Assembly: GCA_024169445.1 (NCBI GenBank)
Contig: JALKFA010000001.1
Location: forward strand, 2,356,001 to 2,420,000
DNA length: 64,000 nt
Source of the DNA: Buttiauxella agrestis ATCC 33320
GTDB taxonomy: Bacteria; Pseudomonadota; Gammaproteobacteria; Enterobacterales; Enterobacteriaceae
Direction of reading: 5' to 3'
Positions 1-10,086 of the stretch are shown in pieces. The stretch's first letter is position 1. Each line of letters opens with the position of its first letter. A program made the position numbers and the translations under genes. The notes under the pieces were generated by a model. The model ran no database searches, had not been told where the DNA came from, and saw nothing but the letters and a program-made list of their open reading frames with translations.

Positions 1-213
1 TTTTCCCGCAATGGCGAGCTCGACCATAGCTTTACGTTGTTGGCTGTTCGCCAGCGGTTGGGGGCGATGGGGAGGCACGTTGTTGGGCATGATAGTGACT
101 TGTTGCAGTGCCACCTGTTTTGCCAACGCTTCGACCGGTTTTAAATGCCCGTAATGGATAGGGTCGAATGTCCCGCCATACAGGGCAGTTAAACGCGAAA
201 CGCTGTTAGCCAT
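1..213 (-). CDS. nadD: Nicotinate-mononucleotide adenylyltransferase, N-terminal part (cut by window edge)
   Basis: NadD transfers AMP from ATP to nicotinate mononucleotide, giving deamido-NAD in NAD synthesis. Only the first 71 codons lie in the window. They show the nucleotidyltransferase motif [14 protein letters not shown] near the N-terminus and the [10 protein letters not shown] stretch typical of enterobacterial NadD. The ATG is at 213-211. The gene begins 8 bases inside the end of holA, so the two are translationally linked in the leuS-lptE-holA-nadD order known from E. coli. The N-terminus has a few more residues before the motif than I recall for E. coli. Confidence 0.95.
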   Translation of the reverse strand, partial: MANSVSRLTALYGGTFDPIHYGHLKPVEALAKQVALQQVTIMPNNVPPHRPQPLANSQQRKAMVELAIAGK

Positions 214-1237
214 GAGTGAAAATTTCCACCAGAGCTTTATGACATAGCAGCAGAGAAAGCCCTTCCAGCTCAGCCCACACCGATTGTCCATAATCTTGCT
301 TTAGCGTCAGTTCTACCTGGCAAAGCAGACGCACCGCCTGATAAAGCTGGTCCGCCGATAAGCGATTAAGCGCTTCAGTGACCAGTGCGCGACGGTTTTG
401 CCACACGCGTTGCTGGTCAAATAAAGTGCGTAGCGGAGTGCTTACCGACTGGCGTTTCAGGTTAACCAGTTGCAGTAATTCGCGTTGCAGCGTACGCAGT
501 AAAATCACCGGCTCGCTGGCCTCCAGCCTTAACTGCTGAAGGATATGCAGCGCGCGTTTACTTTTGCCTGCCAAAATCGCATCAACCCAATGGAAAGGGG
601 TGAAGTGTGCGGCATCATTCACCGCTTGCTCGACCCGTGGCAGCGTAAGCTTTCCATCTGGCCATATCAGCGACAAACGCTCCAGCGCCTGCGAAAGCGC
701 TAACAGGTTGCCTTCGTAGCAATAACACAGCAATTGATTGGCCGCGTCATCAAGCTGGAGGTTCATCTGTTTCGCACGTTGAGAAACCCAGCGTGGAAGT
801 TGAGCCTGTTCAGGCGTCTGGCAGGTCACAGTCACGCTGCGGTCGGCCAGTTTCGCCAGCCACGAAGCATTTTCCTGAGCCTTGGTTAACTTGTTGCCAC
901 GCACCAGCAGCAGAATATCGTCGTGCAGCAAGGACACCAACGTTTCGAACTGCGCGTTAATCGCCGCGTTCGGCCCATTTTCTGGTAACAACAACAGCAG
1001 AGTCTGGCGGCTGGCGAACAGGCTTAGCGCCTGGCAAATTGAGAACAGATCTTGCCAGTCAGTGCTGGCATCAATCTGCACGGTATGATGTTCTTCAAAG
1101 CCCTGGGTACTCGCCGTCTGGCGAATCGCATCCTGGCTTTCCTGAAGTAACAGCGGATCGTTTCCGAGTAACAGATACGCCGCGCGCAGCCCTTCATTGA
1201 GCTGCGCGCGGAGTTGTTCAGGGTACAACCGAATCAT
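206..1237 (-). CDS. holA: DNA polymerase III delta subunit (clamp-loader wrench)
   Basis: HolA is the subunit of the clamp loader that opens the beta sliding clamp during replication. The 343-residue product has the usual length. It begins [13 protein letters not shown], as in E. coli delta, and has the clamp-loader AAA+ fold without a working ATPase site. It overlaps lptE by 4 bases upstream and nadD by 8 bases downstream, so the block is co-transcribed leftward from leuS. I see no anomaly. Confidence 0.97.
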   Translation of the reverse strand: MIRLYPEQLRAQLNEGLRAAYLLLGNDPLLLQESQDAIRQTASTQGFEEHHTVQIDASTDWQDLFSICQALSLFASRQTLLLLLPENGPNAAINAQFETLVSLLHDDILLLVRGNKLTKAQENASWLAKLADRSVTVTCQTPEQAQLPRWVSQRAKQMNLQLDDAANQLLCYCYEGNLLALSQALERLSLIWPDGKLTLPRVEQAVNDAAHFTPFHWVDAILAGKSKRALHILQQLRLEASEPVILLRTLQRELLQLVNLKRQSVSTPLRTLFDQQRVWQNRRALVTEALNRLSADQLYQAVRLLCQVELTLKQDYGQSVWAELEGLSLLLCHKALVEIFTHG

Positions 1238-1845
1238 TTGCTACCAGGAGCGGCCGAAAGCGTGGTCGACGTACGGCTTGTTGATGCCGCTGGTGTCGTG
1301 CTCGTCACCGGTTTCTCGGCAGCTTTAGTCTCAGCAACGTCCTCGACTTGTACCGTCATCAGCTTACGAATCAGCTGTTGTGCCGCTGTGGTGTACATTT
1401 CTTTGGTAAGCAATTCTTGCTCGGCATCTTTTGCCAAAGCACTCAGTGGGTTATCAAAGAATGATTTATACACTCTGGCGCTAATCGGATAGATATCGTG
1501 GCCTGGAATCAGCACTTGTGCCGAAACCGTCATCACCATTTGATATTCCGCGGTACGTCCATCCTGGAAGATCGAGGCGGTATCCTGGCCGATTGAACTG
1601 CCCAACAAGCGCAGCGATGGAATATCCTTGCGAACACCCGTTCCGGTGTCTTCCACAAGCGTGACGCCGTTAAGACGCAACTGAGAACGAACTTCACGTG
1701 CCAACGGGCCGTTGGGATCACCAGAGTTCAGGATCATCGTTTTCATCTGATCCGGAACCTGCGTGCTGCCACGCAGGTGAAAACCACACCCGGCGGTGAC
1801 AAGCACCGCCAACATAACTAACAAGCTGACAAAGGGATGTCGCAC
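1234..1845 (-). CDS. lptE: LPS-assembly lipoprotein LptE
   Basis: LptE is the outer-membrane lipoprotein that plugs the LptD barrel and helps insert lipopolysaccharide. The 203-residue product has a lipoprotein signal ending VTAGC, so Cys20 would be lipidated, followed by the [11 protein letters not shown] segment. The C-terminal 40 residues are low complexity (Thr, Ser, Ala, Pro) and vary in the family. Translation starts at a GTG (1845-1843) preceded by a perfect AGGAGG five bases away. The gene sits 14 bases downstream of leuS and overlaps holA by 4 bases. It was formerly called rlpB. Confidence 0.96.
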   Translation of the reverse strand: MRHPFVSLLVMLAVLVTAGCGFHLRGSTQVPDQMKTMILNSGDPNGPLAREVRSQLRLNGVTLVEDTGTGVRKDIPSLRLLGSSIGQDTASIFQDGRTAEYQMVMTVSAQVLIPGHDIYPISARVYKSFFDNPLSALAKDAEQELLTKEMYTTAAQQLIRKLMTVQVEDVAETKAAEKPVTSTTPAASTSRTSTTLSAAPGSK

Positions 1846-1859
1846 GGTTCCTCCTGCGC

Positions 1860-4442
1860 TTAGCCCACAACCAGATTGAGCAGTTTGCCCGGCACGTAAA
1901 TCACTTTACGCACGGTCACACCCTCAAGATATTTCGCAACCAGATGTTCCTGACCTGCGCGTTCTTGCACTTGTTCTTGCGTCGCATCAGCTGGAACAGT
2001 GATTTTGCCGCGAACTTTACCGTTCACCTGCACCACGACCAACAGCGAATCCTCAACCATCGCTGACTCATCAGCCTGTGGCCATGGCGCGTTGTCGATA
2101 TCACCTTCACCGCCCAATGACTGCCACATATCGAAGCAAACGTGCGGGGTGAACGGATACAGCATACGAACCACTGCCAACAGCGCTTCGTTCAGCAGAG
2201 CGCGGTCTTGCTCGCTATCCTGCGGTGCTTTTGCCAGTTTGTTCATCAATTCCATGATGGCAGCAATCGCGGTGTTAAAGGTCTGACGACGGCCAATATC
2301 ATCGGTCACTTTCGCGATGGTTTTGTGAACATCACGGCGTAATGCTTTTTGATCTTCGTTCAGCGCGGCAATATCAAGTGCAGGTGCCGCACCACGGCTG
2401 GTGTGCTCGTAGGCCAGTCTCCAGACACGTTTCAGGAAGCGGTTTGCCCCTTCAACGCCAGACTCTTGCCATTCCAGCGTCATATCAGCCGGGGACGCAA
2501 ACATCATAAACAAACGAACGGTATCTGCGCCGTAGCGTTGAACCATCACTTGCGGGTCGATGCCGTTGTTTTTCGACTTCGACATTTTGCTCATGCCAGC
2601 ATAGACCAGTTCATTGCCCTGTGCGTCGCAGGCTTTGATAATACGGCCTTTCTCGTCACGCTCGACAATCGCATCCGCTGGGGAAACCCAGTTACGCTCA
2701 CCGTTAACGCCGGTGTAATAGAACGCGTCTGCCAGAACCATGCCCTGACACAGCAACTGTTTGGCTGGCTCGTTAGAGGTCACCATGCCTGCGTCGCGCA
2801 TCAGTTTGTGGAAGAAGCGGAAGTACAGCAGGTGCATGATGGCGTGTTCGATGCCACCAATATAGATATCTACCGGCAGCCAGTAGTTGGCGGCTTTGGA
2901 GTCCAGCATCCCTTTGTCGTACTGCGGGCTGGTGTAACGCGCGTAGTACCAGGACGATTCCATAAAGGTATCGAAGGTGTCGGTTTCACGCAGCGCAGGT
3001 TTGCCATCAACAGTGGTTTTAGCCCATTCAGGATCGGCTTTAATTGGACTGGTGATACCGTCCATGACGACATCTTCTGGCAGAATAACCGGCAGTTGAT
3101 CTTCTGGCGTTGGCATGACCGTGCCGTCTTCCAGAGTCACCATTGGAATTGGCGCACCCCAGTAACGCTGACGGGAAACACCCCAGTCGCGCAGACGATA
3201 ATTAATTTTACGTTCGCCCACGCCTTTCGCTGCCAGTTTGTCGGCAATGGCGTTGAACGCATTCTGGAAGTCCAGGCCGTCGAACTCGCCTGAATTGAAC
3301 AGTGCGCCTTTTTCGGTCATCGCGGCGGCTGATAAATCAGGTTCGCTACCATCGGCATTGAGAATCACAGGTTTGATTTGCAAACCGTATTTCGTCGCAA
3401 ATTCCCAGTCGCGCTGGTCGTGGCCAGGAACCGCCATCACCGCACCGGTGCCGTATTCCATCAGGACAAAGTTTGCTACCCAAACTGGAACAGCTTCGCC
3501 AGTCAGTGGGTGAATGGCGTTCACGCCAGTGGCAACGCCTTTCTTTTCCATGGTTGCCATTTCAGCTTCGGCAACTTTGGTGTTACGGCATTCATCGACG
3601 AATGCAGCCAGTTCAGGGTTGTTCACTGCCGCTTGTTGAGCGATAGGGTGGCCAGCAGCAACTGCCAGGTAAGTCACACCCATAAAGGTGTCCGGGCGGG
3701 TGGTGTAAACCGTCAGTTTCTCAGCGCTGTTTTCAACGTCGAAAGTAATCTCAACGCCTTCAGAACGGCCAATCCAGTTACGCTGCATGGTTTTGACCTG
3801 ATCAGGCCAATGGTCCAGCGTATCCAGATCGTTTAACAACTCATCTGCGTAAGCGGTGATTTTGATAAACCACTGTGGGATTTCTTTGCGCTCAACTTTG
3901 GAGTCACAGCGCCAGCAGCAACCGTCGATAACCTGTTCGTTTGCCAGCACAGTCTGGTCATTCGGGCACCAGTTAACCGCGGAGGTTTTTTTGTAAACCA
4001 GGCTTTTGTTATACAGCTGAGTGAAGAACTGCTGTTCCCAACGGTAATATTCCGGGGTACAGGTCGCCAGCTCGCGGCTCCAGTCATAGCCAAAGCCCAG
4101 CGTTTTGAGCTGGTTCTTCATGTAATTGATGTTGTCGTAAGTCCACGGTGCAGGCGCGGTGTTATTCTTTACCGCCGCCCCTTCAGCAGGCAAACCGAAC
4201 GCATCCCAGCCGATTGGCTGCAGCACGTTTTTGCCCAGCATGCGCTGGTAGCGCGCGATAACGTCACCGATGGTGTAGTTACGAACGTGGCCCATGTGTA
4301 GTCGGCCAGAAGGATAGGGTAGCATCGAGAGGCAGTAATACTTCTCTTTGCCTTCGTCTTCGGTTACTTCAAAAGTACGCTTCTCTTGCCAGTGAAGCTG
4401 TACGTTGGATTCTATCTCTTCCGGGCGATATTGCTCTTGCAT
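1860..4442 (-). CDS. leuS: Leucyl-tRNA synthetase
   Basis: LeuS is a class Ia aminoacyl-tRNA synthetase that charges tRNA-Leu. The 860-residue length equals that of E. coli. Visible signatures are the HIGH-type motif ([14 protein letters not shown], about residues 42-55), the editing-domain stretch with TTRPDTFMG, and KMSKS followed by KNNG near residue 620. The start is the ATG at 4442. The gene is first of the leftward leuS-lptE-holA-nadD block and is divergent from ybeL across about 250 bases. Confidence 0.98.
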   Translation of the reverse strand: MQEQYRPEEIESNVQLHWQEKRTFEVTEDEGKEKYYCLSMLPYPSGRLHMGHVRNYTIGDVIARYQRMLGKNVLQPIGWDAFGLPAEGAAVKNNTAPAPWTYDNINYMKNQLKTLGFGYDWSRELATCTPEYYRWEQQFFTQLYNKSLVYKKTSAVNWCPNDQTVLANEQVIDGCCWRCDSKVERKEIPQWFIKITAYADELLNDLDTLDHWPDQVKTMQRNWIGRSEGVEITFDVENSAEKLTVYTTRPDTFMGVTYLAVAAGHPIAQQAAVNNPELAAFVDECRNTKVAEAEMATMEKKGVATGVNAIHPLTGEAVPVWVANFVLMEYGTGAVMAVPGHDQRDWEFATKYGLQIKPVILNADGSEPDLSAAAMTEKGALFNSGEFDGLDFQNAFNAIADKLAAKGVGERKINYRLRDWGVSRQRYWGAPIPMVTLEDGTVMPTPEDQLPVILPEDVVMDGITSPIKADPEWAKTTVDGKPALRETDTFDTFMESSWYYARYTSPQYDKGMLDSKAANYWLPVDIYIGGIEHAIMHLLYFRFFHKLMRDAGMVTSNEPAKQLLCQGMVLADAFYYTGVNGERNWVSPADAIVERDEKGRIIKACDAQGNELVYAGMSKMSKSKNNGIDPQVMVQRYGADTVRLFMMFASPADMTLEWQESGVEGANRFLKRVWRLAYEHTSRGAAPALDIAALNEDQKALRRDVHKTIAKVTDDIGRRQTFNTAIAAIMELMNKLAKAPQDSEQDRALLNEALLAVVRMLYPFTPHVCFDMWQSLGGEGDIDNAPWPQADESAMVEDSLLVVVQVNGKVRGKITVPADATQEQVQERAGQEHLVAKYLEGVTVRKVIYVPGKLLNLVVG

Positions 4443-4692
4443 GGCAGCCAGTGGTCCTGTGATGAAAGACAGCTACAGGTTGTAGCTTTAACTATTAATT
4501 TCAGATCGGCATAGCATAGCCGATAAGAGTGCCGCAAAACAGCCTTTAGAAAGCTGGAGTCTGCATTTCTCATTTGCACTTTTTTACCTTGCTTGTGGGC
4601 AAACTAACAAAGTGATAGCCGATTAACGTCTACTATTAGAGCAGGTTAGCCGACACTGAATGCAGGAATCTCTTCAAGGAGGTAAGCAGACG

Positions 4693-5175
4693 ATGAACAA
4701 GGTTGCTCAATTTTACCGTGAACTGGTGGCCTCGCTCACCGAACGGTTACGTAATGGCGAGCGCGATATAGACGAACTGGTCGCCAGCGCGCGTAAACGC
4801 ATGAACGAAACTGGGGAGCTAACGCGTACCGAAGTTGATGAAGTGACGCGTGCAGTGCGGCGTGATCTGGAAGAGTTTGCCCGCAGCTACAACGAAAGCC
4901 AGGACGAATTTACCGACAGCGTTTTCATGCGCGTCATTAAAGAAAGTCTCTGGCAGGAACTGGCTGACATCACTGACAAAACGCAGCTCGAGTGGCGCGA
5001 AGTCTTTCAGGATCTCAACCATCACGGTGTCTATCACAGCGGTGAAGTGGTTGGGCTTGGCAATTTGGTTTGCGAGAATTGTCACTTCCACCTTGCCGTT
5101 TACACCCCGGACGTGCTGCCTGTCTGCCCGAAATGCGGACACAACCAGTTTGGCCGCAGACCTTTCGAACCTTAA
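4693..5175 (+). CDS. ybeL: DUF1451 zinc-ribbon protein YbeL
   Basis: This is a conserved enterobacterial protein of unknown biochemical role. The 160-residue product has a charged, helical N-terminal half and a C-terminal zinc ribbon made of CENC and CPKC pairs, ending RRPFEP as in E. coli YbeL. The ATG at 4693 is chosen because an AGGAGG lies about ten bases upstream and the protein then begins MNKVAQ as in relatives. An upstream in-frame ATG at 4660 would add 11 residues. In E. coli ybeL is followed by a variable set of genes before gltL; here that slot holds the inositol cluster. Confidence 0.93.
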   Translation: MNKVAQFYRELVASLTERLRNGERDIDELVASARKRMNETGELTRTEVDEVTRAVRRDLEEFARSYNESQDEFTDSVFMRVIKESLWQELADITDKTQLEWREVFQDLNHHGVYHSGEVVGLGNLVCENCHFHLAVYTPDVLPVCPKCGHNQFGRRPFEP

Positions 5176-5184
5176 ATTGTCACC

Positions 5185-5206
5185 AGCCCCATGGTTTCAT
5201 GGGGCT
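5185..5206. terminator. Stem-loop between convergent ybeL and iolR
   Basis: A perfect 9-bp stem (AGCCCCATG, loop GTTT, CATGGGGCT) lies between the two converging genes and overlaps the last bases of iolR. No long T-run follows on either strand, so it is a weak or atypical bidirectional terminator at best. Confidence 0.5.
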
Positions 5207-6056
5207 AAGCTTCGGGCGATAAACTACTGTGCGGCGTTCCCTGATAATAGGCCAACGCCACCATCAACGATTGCACCAGACACAGCGTGGCAGACTGGGA
5301 GCGGAAAGCATCAACCTGCGCTTCTTTAACCACAAAACACAAATCGCTGAACGTGGCCAGCGGGCTAATCTGGCTGTCCGTAATCACGATTTGCCGTGCG
5401 CCAGTGCTTGCCGCTTTTTCACTGACCATCAACGTTTCCTGGGCATACGGCGAGAAGCTAATTAGCACCACCACATCCTTCGCTTTCACTCGATTCACTT
5501 GCTCACGCAGCATCCCGCCGAGACCGTCGAGCAGAATCGGGCGGCACTCCAGGTGGCTCAGCGCATAACTTAGATACGCTGCCACGCTAAACGAACGGCG
5601 CAGGCCGACGATATAAATTGTTTCTGCTTCTGCCAGCAAAGTCACCGCTCGCTGTAACATTTCCGGCTCAGTGCGTGCGGCCAGTTGCTGCAACGCCTGC
5701 GCATTGGAACGGGCAAACTCCTGCAAAATATCGAGTGGCGTTTCAGGCACCGCCTCGCTTTCCATTTCGCGGAACAACCGTGCGCGGTCGGTATAGCTGG
5801 CGGTTTCCTCCACCAGATTCATGCGAAACAGCTGTTTCATTTCGTTGAAGCCGCTGAAATCAAAAGCATTGGCAAAGCGGATCAGCGTTGAGGGCGGCAC
5901 TTCTGCGCGTTCGGCAATGGCGGCTACGGTATCAAACGCCACGCTGTTGGTGTTATCCAGCACGTAACGGGAAACTTGCTGCAACCGTTTACTCAGGCTG
6001 TCGTAGCGGTCGCGAATCTGCTGCTGTAACTCGCTCAGGTTGGTCGCGGTGGTCAA
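5205..6056 (-). CDS. iolR: RpiR-family transcriptional regulator of the inositol genes
   Basis: This is a 283-residue regulator with an N-terminal RpiR-type helix-turn-helix (about residues 10-85, containing AERAEVPPSTLIRFANAFDFSGF) and a C-terminal SIS sugar-phosphate binding domain (about 125-260, with IYIVGLRRSFSVA and VVVLISFSPYAQETL). It is divergent from iolA. Salmonella also uses an RpiR-type protein as inositol repressor, so repression relieved by a pathway intermediate is likely, though this is inference. The start appears to be a TTG at 6056, preceded by GAGGAAGG at good spacing; no ATG fits, which suggests low expression. Repeated AT-rich sites in the divergent promoter region are candidate targets. 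Confidence 0.85.
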   Translation of the reverse strand: MTTATNLSELQQQIRDRYDSLSKRLQQVSRYVLDNTNSVAFDTVAAIAERAEVPPSTLIRFANAFDFSGFNEMKQLFRMNLVEETASYTDRARLFREMESEAVPETPLDILQEFARSNAQALQQLAARTEPEMLQRAVTLLAEAETIYIVGLRRSFSVAAYLSYALSHLECRPILLDGLGGMLREQVNRVKAKDVVVLISFSPYAQETLMVSEKAASTGARQIVITDSQISPLATFSDLCFVVKEAQVDAFRSQSATLCLVQSLMVALAYYQGTPHSSLSPEA

Positions 6057-6082
6057 ATTACCTTCCTCAAAGAAATGGTTGC

Positions 6083-6266
6083 TGAAACATATTTAACCCC
6101 AGCAACGGTGAAAATGAAACAAATATACCAAAACAGATCCGATATGAAATCATAGTAGTCTCTATCCCGTTCCCCCGCCGCTGCGCTTAACACAAAAACT
6201 GATTTCTGATCACAATAATCAACATTTGTTTTATTTAACCATTAAATGGAATGTTTATTTCATATA
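6083..6266. promoter_or_regulatory. Divergent iolR/iolA control region with repeated candidate IolR operators
   Basis: The 249 bases between iolR and iolA carry several related AT-rich motifs: TGAAACATATTTAA (6083-6096), TGAAACAAATATAC (6115-6128), TGAAATCAT (6144-6152), AACATTTGTTTTATTTAA (6221-6238) and GGAATGTTTATTTCAT (6248-6263). The last two are matched in front of iolG and after iolD. Read on the minus strand the last contains ATGAAATAAA, which is also present at 9984-9993. The repetition at cluster promoters suggests binding sites of the divergent regulator. No binding evidence is available. Confidence 0.55.
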
Positions 6267-6305
6267 CAGTGTTCAGGAATCGACCATAAATGTGAGAGGG
6301 TACAG

Positions 6306-7811
6306 ATGGAGACGGTAGCGAATTTCATTCACGGTGAATGCGTCATGGGCAACAGCTCACGCGTTCAGGCGATCTTCAACCCGGCCACTGGCGCACAAAT
6401 CCGCCAGGTGGCAATGAGCACCGCGCAACAGACCGAACAGGCGATCGCTGCCGCCCAACAGGCATTTGCCGGTTGGGCGCGACAGGCTCCGCTGAAACGT
6501 GCGCGTGTCATGTTCCGTTTTAAAAGCCTGCTTGAACAGCATATGGACAGCCTGGCGAAGCTTATCAGCGAAGAACACGGCAAAGTTTATTCCGATGCGG
6601 TGGGCGAATTGACCCGTGGCCTTGAGGTGGTGGAGTTCGCCTGTGGTATTCCACATCTGCAAAAAGGTGAGCACTCGGCAAACGTCGGCACCGGTGTCGA
6701 TAGCCACTCGCTGATGCAACCGCTCGGCGTCTGTGCGGGCATCACCCCTTTCAATTTCCCGGCGATGGTGCCGATGTGGATGTTCCCTATTGCCCTGGCG
6801 ACCGGCAATACCTTCGTGCTCAAACCTTCTGAAAAAGACCCGTCGTTAGCGTTACGCCTGGCGCAATTGCTCAAAGAGGCTGGCCTGCCGGACGGCGTCT
6901 TCAATGTGGTGCAAGGTGATAAAGAAGCGGTAGATGTCCTGCTGACCGACCCGCGCGTGCAGGCGGTGAGTTTTGTTGGTTCGACGCCGATTGCTGAATA
7001 TATCTACCAGACGGCTTCCGCTCACGGCAAGCGTTGCCAGGCATTGGGTGGGGCGAAAAACCACTGCATCCTGATGCCTGATGCGGACATGGAAATGGCA
7101 ACAAACGCGATTATGGGCGCGGCTTACGGTGCGGCGGGTGAACGCTGTATGGCACTCTCCGTGGTCGTCGCGGTGGGCGACCAAACCGCAGACGATCTCT
7201 GCGTAAGGCTTGAGCAACAAATCGCTAAGCTGCGGGTTGGGCCTGGGCTGACATCAGGGCCAGAAAACGAAATGGGTCCGCTGATTTCAGCGCCGCACCG
7301 CGCCAAAGTGCTTGGCTACATTGATAGTGGCGAATCACAAGGGGCGACGTTGCGTGTCGATGGGCGCGGTCTGAAGCTTGCAGGCAACGAAGGTGGATAT
7401 TTCGTTGGGCCGACGTTGTTCGACAATGTCACCCCAGAAATGACTATCTATAAAGAAGAAATCTTTGGCCCGGTGCTGTGTGTGGTGCGTGCCGCGGATT
7501 ACCGCAGCGCCATCGACCTGATTAATCATCATGAGTACGGCAACGGCACGGCGATTTTCACCGGCGATGGCGGCACGGCGCGCCGCTTCTGTGAAGAGGT
7601 GCAGGTGGGTATGGTCGGCGTTAACGTGCCGATTCCGGTACCGATGGCATTCCACAGCTTTGGTGGCTGGAAGCGTTCAATTTTCGGGCCGCTGAATGTT
7701 CACGGCAGTGATGGCGTTCGTTTTTACACCCGCATGAAAACCATCACGGCTCGCTGGCCTGAAACCAGCCATCAGCAAGGCGCTGCGTTTTCTATGCCGA
7801 CGCTGGGCTAA
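6306..7811 (+). CDS. iolA: Methylmalonate-/malonate-semialdehyde dehydrogenase (CoA-acylating)
   Basis: IolA catalyses the last step of inositol breakdown, oxidising malonate semialdehyde with NAD and CoA to acetyl-CoA and CO2. The 501-residue product is an aldehyde dehydrogenase of the MmsA type. It shows the [16 protein letters not shown] segment, [18 protein letters not shown], the catalytic Cys281 in GERCMAL, and KEEIFGPVL. The ATG at 6306 is chosen for the GAGAGG about seven bases upstream and for family length. iolD follows after 11 bases, so both form one transcript. Confidence 0.93.
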   Translation: METVANFIHGECVMGNSSRVQAIFNPATGAQIRQVAMSTAQQTEQAIAAAQQAFAGWARQAPLKRARVMFRFKSLLEQHMDSLAKLISEEHGKVYSDAVGELTRGLEVVEFACGIPHLQKGEHSANVGTGVDSHSLMQPLGVCAGITPFNFPAMVPMWMFPIALATGNTFVLKPSEKDPSLALRLAQLLKEAGLPDGVFNVVQGDKEAVDVLLTDPRVQAVSFVGSTPIAEYIYQTASAHGKRCQALGGAKNHCILMPDADMEMATNAIMGAAYGAAGERCMALSVVVAVGDQTADDLCVRLEQQIAKLRVGPGLTSGPENEMGPLISAPHRAKVLGYIDSGESQGATLRVDGRGLKLAGNEGGYFVGPTLFDNVTPEMTIYKEEIFGPVLCVVRAADYRSAIDLINHHEYGNGTAIFTGDGGTARRFCEEVQVGMVGVNVPIPVPMAFHSFGGWKRSIFGPLNVHGSDGVRFYTRMKTITARWPETSHQQGAAFSMPTLG

Positions 7812-7822
7812 CAGGGGGAAGC

Positions 7823-9754
7823 ATGACGACACAACGCATGACCATGGCGCAGGCCCTGGTCAGGTTTTTGAACCAGCAATACGTCAACATTGATGGTGAA
7901 GAAACGCCGTTTGTTGCTGGGGTGATGACCATCTTCGGGCACGGCAACGTGCTGGGGATAGGCCAGGCACTGGAAGAAAACCCAGGCCATCTGAAAGTCC
8001 ATCAGGGTTGTAACGAACAAGGCATGGCGCATATTGCCACCGGCTTTGCGAAACAACATTGTCGCAGGCGAATCTATGCGGTGACTTCATCGGTCGGGCC
8101 AGGGGCTGCGAATATGGTGACCGCAGCGGCCACCGCAACCGCCAACCGTATTCCGTTGCTGTTGCTGCCGGGGGATATTTACGCCAGCCGCCAGCCCGAT
8201 CCGGTATTGCAACAAATAGAACAGTTCCATGACCTGAGCCTGAGTACCAATGACTGCTTCCGTCCGGTGTCTCGCTACTGGGATCGGATCAATCGCCCTG
8301 AGCAATTGATGAGTGCGATGTTAAGCGCGATGCGAGTGCTCACTCATCCGGCGGAAACCGGTGCGGTCACCATCTGCCTGCCGCAAGATGTGCAGGGCGA
8401 AGTCTGGGATTATCCGGAAAGTTTCTTCGCGCGACGGGTTCATCTTATTGAGCGTCGTCCACCGGATGAAACTCGCCTGCAAGCCGCGCTCGAACTGATT
8501 ACCCGCAAACGCCGCCCGTTGGTTATCTGCGGTGGTGGTGTGCGCTATTCGGGGGCTCACGCGGCATTTAACCAGTTTATCGACAGCGTTCAGTTGCCAT
8601 TTGTCGAAACGCAGGCAGGCAAAGGAGCGATTGTCAGTGAACACCCACTTAACCTCGGTGGGGTGGGCGTCACCGGTGGTCTGGCGGCTAACCAACTGGC
8701 AGCGCAGGCAGATTTAGTGATTGGCGTCGGTACACGTTTGACTGATTTCACCACCGGATCAAAATCGCTATTTTGCCATCCTGACGTCGAATTCTTGCTG
8801 CTAAATGTGGCCGAGTTTGATGCTCTGAAACTGGATGCCACGCCGCTGGTGGCGGATGCACAAGTCGGGCTGGAGCGTTTAACCGTCGGGCTACGCACGC
8901 TGGATTATCAGTCGGCATGGCGCGATGAGCCTGTTAAAGCCAAAGCCGCGTGGCATGAAGAGTGCCAGCGGTTATGGACACGGCGCTGGCAGCCGCATGA
9001 CAAGCCGGAAGTCGCCGGGCATCTGGATGCGCAGCTTGCCGAATACAGCGAGGTTCTCGGAACATGTCTGACACAAACGCGCGTACTCGGTCTGGTTAAC
9101 CAGCACATCGAGGAAAACGCGATAGTCGTTGGTGCAGCAGGTTCATTACCTGGCGATTTACAGCGTCTGTGGCAGGTCAAAACAGCGGATAGCTACCACC
9201 TGGAATACGGCTACTCCTGCATGGGTTACGAGATTGCCGCCGCAGTCGGGGCGAAGCTTGCGAAACCGAAGCAGCCGGTGTACGCCATGGTTGGGGACGG
9301 CTCGTATTTGATGCTGCATTCGGAACTGCAAACCGCGGTACAGGAAGGCATCAAAATCACCATCTTGCTGTTTGATAACGCAGGATTCGGCTGTATCAAC
9401 AACCTGCAAATGGGTCATGGAATGGGCAGTTTCGGCACAGAGAACCGCAGGCGTAACCCCGAAACCGGGCAACTTGACGGGCCGCTGGTTAAAGTCGATT
9501 TTGCGAAGAATGCCGAAAGTTATGGCTGCCGCGCCTGGCGAGTCAACGACGAACAAAGTTTGCTGGCCGCGCTGGAAGCTTCAGCTTTGCATCCAGGTCC
9601 GACACTACTGGACATCAAAGTGCTGCCAAAAACCATGACTCATGATTACGAAGCCTGGTGGCGTACAGGCGATGCGCAAACGGCATCTTCTGGCTCAGTG
9701 ACGGATGCTGCCGCCAAAACGTTAGCGATGCTTAAACGCGCCCGTCAGTATTAA
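7823..9754 (+). CDS. iolD: 3D-(3,5/4)-trihydroxycyclohexane-1,2-dione acylhydrolase
   Basis: IolD opens the ring of the diketone produced by IolE, yielding 5-deoxy-glucuronate. It is a thiamine-diphosphate enzyme of the acetolactate synthase superfamily. The 643-residue product has the N-terminal Pyr domain with the catalytic Glu region ([16 protein letters not shown]), a central domain (about 200-350), and a C-terminal PP domain with [12 protein letters not shown] and the metal-binding FDN about 28 residues further. A GGGGGAA site lies just before the ATG. A terminator follows, so the iolA-iolD unit ends here. Confidence 0.94.
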   Translation: MTTQRMTMAQALVRFLNQQYVNIDGEETPFVAGVMTIFGHGNVLGIGQALEENPGHLKVHQGCNEQGMAHIATGFAKQHCRRRIYAVTSSVGPGAANMVTAAATATANRIPLLLLPGDIYASRQPDPVLQQIEQFHDLSLSTNDCFRPVSRYWDRINRPEQLMSAMLSAMRVLTHPAETGAVTICLPQDVQGEVWDYPESFFARRVHLIERRPPDETRLQAALELITRKRRPLVICGGGVRYSGAHAAFNQFIDSVQLPFVETQAGKGAIVSEHPLNLGGVGVTGGLAANQLAAQADLVIGVGTRLTDFTTGSKSLFCHPDVEFLLLNVAEFDALKLDATPLVADAQVGLERLTVGLRTLDYQSAWRDEPVKAKAAWHEECQRLWTRRWQPHDKPEVAGHLDAQLAEYSEVLGTCLTQTRVLGLVNQHIEENAIVVGAAGSLPGDLQRLWQVKTADSYHLEYGYSCMGYEIAAAVGAKLAKPKQPVYAMVGDGSYLMLHSELQTAVQEGIKITILLFDNAGFGCINNLQMGHGMGSFGTENRRRNPETGQLDGPLVKVDFAKNAESYGCRAWRVNDEQSLLAALEASALHPGPTLLDIKVLPKTMTHDYEAWWRTGDAQTASSGSVTDAAAKTLAMLKRARQY

Positions 9755-9771
9755 TCTCAATCCTCACCCTT

Positions 9772-9817
9772 GAACATTCCGCTGGTATTGTAAGCGGAAT
9801 GTTCATTTCATTTTTTG
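9772..9817 (+). terminator. Rho-independent terminator after iolD (contains an operator-like arm)
   Basis: A perfect 12-bp stem (GAACATTCCGCT at 9772-9783 pairing with AGCGGAATGTTC at 9793-9804, 9-base loop) is followed by ATTTCATTTTTT. It ends the iolAD transcript. Its right arm plus tail, GGAATGTTCATTTCAT (9796-9811), matches the candidate operator at 6248-6263 in 15 of 16 positions. Confidence 0.85.
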
Positions 9818-9898
9818 CCACGTTCTGCTCCTTTTCTGCTCCACTCCCTGCAATCAAGCTGAAACCCCCTCCCTTAAGTGATGCAATATTGTGCGATG

Positions 9899-9917
9899 TT
9901 GTGACTTTGATAACAAA
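9899..9917 (+). promoter_or_regulatory. Candidate CRP site upstream of iolG
   Basis: TTGTGACTTTGATAACAAA fits the CRP pattern TGTGA-N6-TCACA with one poor position in the right half (TAACA). It lies about 170 bases before iolG, in the 332-base gap between iolD and iolG. Catabolite control of an inositol operon would be expected, but this is a sequence match only. Confidence 0.45.
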
Positions 9918-9982
9918 TCAGACCCATAAAATAGACAAAATGTTAACCCTGACTCAAAAATAGAATTTTCACTATTCATTAA

Positions 9983-10006
9983 AATGAAATAAATGTTTTA
10001 TTTAAA
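9983..10006. promoter_or_regulatory. Candidate IolR operator in front of iolG
   Basis: The near-palindromic stretch contains ATGAAATAAATG followed by GTTTTATTTAAA. The left half matches the reverse complement of the site at 6248-6263 (ATGAAATAAA). The right half repeats GTTTTATTTAA found at 6228-6238. It lies about 80 bases before the iolG start, where a repressor could block the promoter of the second operon. Confidence 0.55.
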
Positions 10007-10086
10007 GGGTCGTTAAATCAACTGTACGCATTGCCGGGGTCCCCCCGGTACTTGACTCTAAAGCTATGCCAATATCGGGAGCCGCT

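Noticed and set aside
2349-3293. Plus-strand open frame of 314 codons opposite leuS
   Set aside because: leuS is complete on the other strand; the frame has shadow-like composition and no ribosome site.
5181-5210. Possible attachment site or direct repeat at the left edge of the inositol cluster
   Set aside because: I found only a terminator-like palindrome; no matching repeat is visible near the right edge at 19580-19640 and no integrase is present.
6199-6214. Possible CRP site before iolA (TCACA half-site)
   Set aside because: The left half (CTGAT) does not match TGTGA, so only one half-site is present.
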